Below, piece after piece: positions 13,006 through 13,538 of a stretch of DNA of 13,538 bases. Below the pieces are notes generated by a model, which did no database searches, was not told the origin of the DNA, and saw only the letters and a program-made list of their open reading frames with translations. The number at the start of each line of letters is the position of its first letter. Positions within the stretch are counted from its first letter, which is position 1. Source of the stretch: Bacilli bacterium (GTDB lineage: Bacteria > Bacillota_I > Bacilli_A > RF39 > UBA660); NCBI GenBank assembly GCA_016296435.1, contig JAEDJI010000020.1:1-13538 (forward strand). The letters are read 5' to 3'. The position numbers and the translations under genes were made by a program.

Positions 13006-13531
13006 TAATATTAATGAATTAAAAGATATTTTATTGTATGATGATGTGGTATTATCAATAAATAGTAATATAGATTTACTTTTTTCTTTAATACCAGAAC
13101 TTAAATATATGGTTGGTTTTGATCAAAAACATCCACATCATCATTTAGATGTATGGCAACATACATTACTTGCATTAAGTTTTTCTTTAAATGATTTTGA
13201 TATAAGGCTTTCTTTGTTATTACATGATATAGGTAAACCTTTTTCTTATCAAGATGAAGAAGTTAGGCATTTTAGAAATCATGCAGTTGTATCTAAAATG
13301 ATGAGTTATGATATATTAAAAAGACTTGATTTTGATGATGATTTTATAGATAAAATATGTTATTTAATAGAAAAGCATGATTCTATAATAACTGATAAAG
13401 ATGTAAAAAAAGATTATGAGTTAGAATATAAAAGATATGAAATACAAAAATGTGATGCACTTGCTCATAATCCAGATAAATTAGATAAAAGAATAAAATA
13501 TTTGTATAAAGCTAAAAAAATGTTTTATTAA
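12995..13531 (+). CDS. HD-domain phosphohydrolase
   Basis: The 178-residue protein is a stand-alone metal-dependent HD-domain hydrolase. The ligand pattern is H56 (VWQHT), H77-D78 (LLHDIGKP), H96 (RNHAVVSK), H128 (EKHDS) and D154 (KCDALAHNP). The opening FDQKHPHHHLDVWQHT strongly resembles the HD domain appended to some CCA-adding tRNA nucleotidyltransferases, but no nucleotidyltransferase domain is attached. A 2',3'-cyclic phosphatase or nucleotidase activity is possible, but the substrate cannot be read. ATG 12995, preceded closely by GAGGAG (12985-12990), is preferred to TTG 12983, which lies against that site. It overlaps nfo by 11 bases, so the two are probably co-expressed. ATG 13536-13538 at the window edge may begin another gene. 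Confidence 0.87.
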   Translation: MKSNNINELKDILLYDDVVLSINSNIDLLFSLIPELKYMVGFDQKHPHHHLDVWQHTLLALSFSLNDFDIRLSLLLHDIGKPFSYQDEEVRHFRNHAVVSKMMSYDILKRLDFDDDFIDKICYLIEKHDSIITDKDVKKDYELEYKRYEIQKCDALAHNPDKLDKRIKYLYKAKKMFY

Positions 13532-13538
13532 TTGGATG

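Noticed and set aside
1..13538. UGA read as tryptophan, as in mycoplasmas
   Set aside because: UGA ends rimM (703-705), ymfF (8507-8509), ylbD (10959-10961) and ylbE (11180-11182), and tryptophans use TGG.

Overview
The window comes from a very AT-rich bacterium of the Bacillota, most likely a relative of the Bacilli. The evidence is recognisable Bacillus-type proteins (SpoVS, YlbD- and YlbE-like proteins, a SpoIIIE/FtsK translocase, the YmfF/YmfH peptidase pair) and purine-rich AGGAGG/AGGTGAT ribosome binding sites. UGA ends several genes and tryptophan is encoded by UGG, so this is the standard bacterial code and not the mycoplasma one. Uncultured small-genome Bacilli of the gut (RF39-like) would fit, but that is inference. 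Every gene is on the + strand, gaps are short, and I see no IS element, phage gene, tRNA, rRNA or CRISPR array.

Layout. Positions 1-213 hold the possible tail of an upstream gene, a terminator and a leader. Positions 214-4147 are a five-gene operon: rimM (ribosome maturation), trmD (tRNA m1G37 methylation), an unrecognised charged protein, fmt (formylation of initiator tRNA) and an unusual ClpX-like AAA+ ATPase without the ClpX zinc domain. It ends in a clear terminator. Positions 4265-9789 are a second operon: ftsK/spoIIIE, deoD, and two M16 peptidase-fold genes, one without zinc ligands and one with HxxEH. Positions 9836-11182 hold small genes: a single-pass membrane protein with an acidic tail, spoVS, and the overlapping ylbD-ylbE pair. 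Positions 11228-12056 hold two type IV pilin-like genes, a 56-residue minor one and a 190-residue major one with its own strong promoter. Positions 12127-13531 are nfo (endonuclease IV) and an overlapping HD-domain phosphohydrolase.

The operons are housekeeping: translation and tRNA modification, chromosome segregation, nucleoside salvage, proteolysis and DNA repair. The ftsK, M16 pair and spoVS neighbourhood recalls the B. subtilis spoIIIE-ymfF-ymfH to spoVS region, with deoD inserted and the genes between lost.

The parts most worth a second look are the ClpX-like ATPase with its unfamiliar N-terminal domain, the tiny pilin-like ORF, and the very compact junctions. In these junctions terminators overlap stop codons, the T-tract falls inside the spacer of the next promoter, and the 5' leader is little more than a ribosome binding site.
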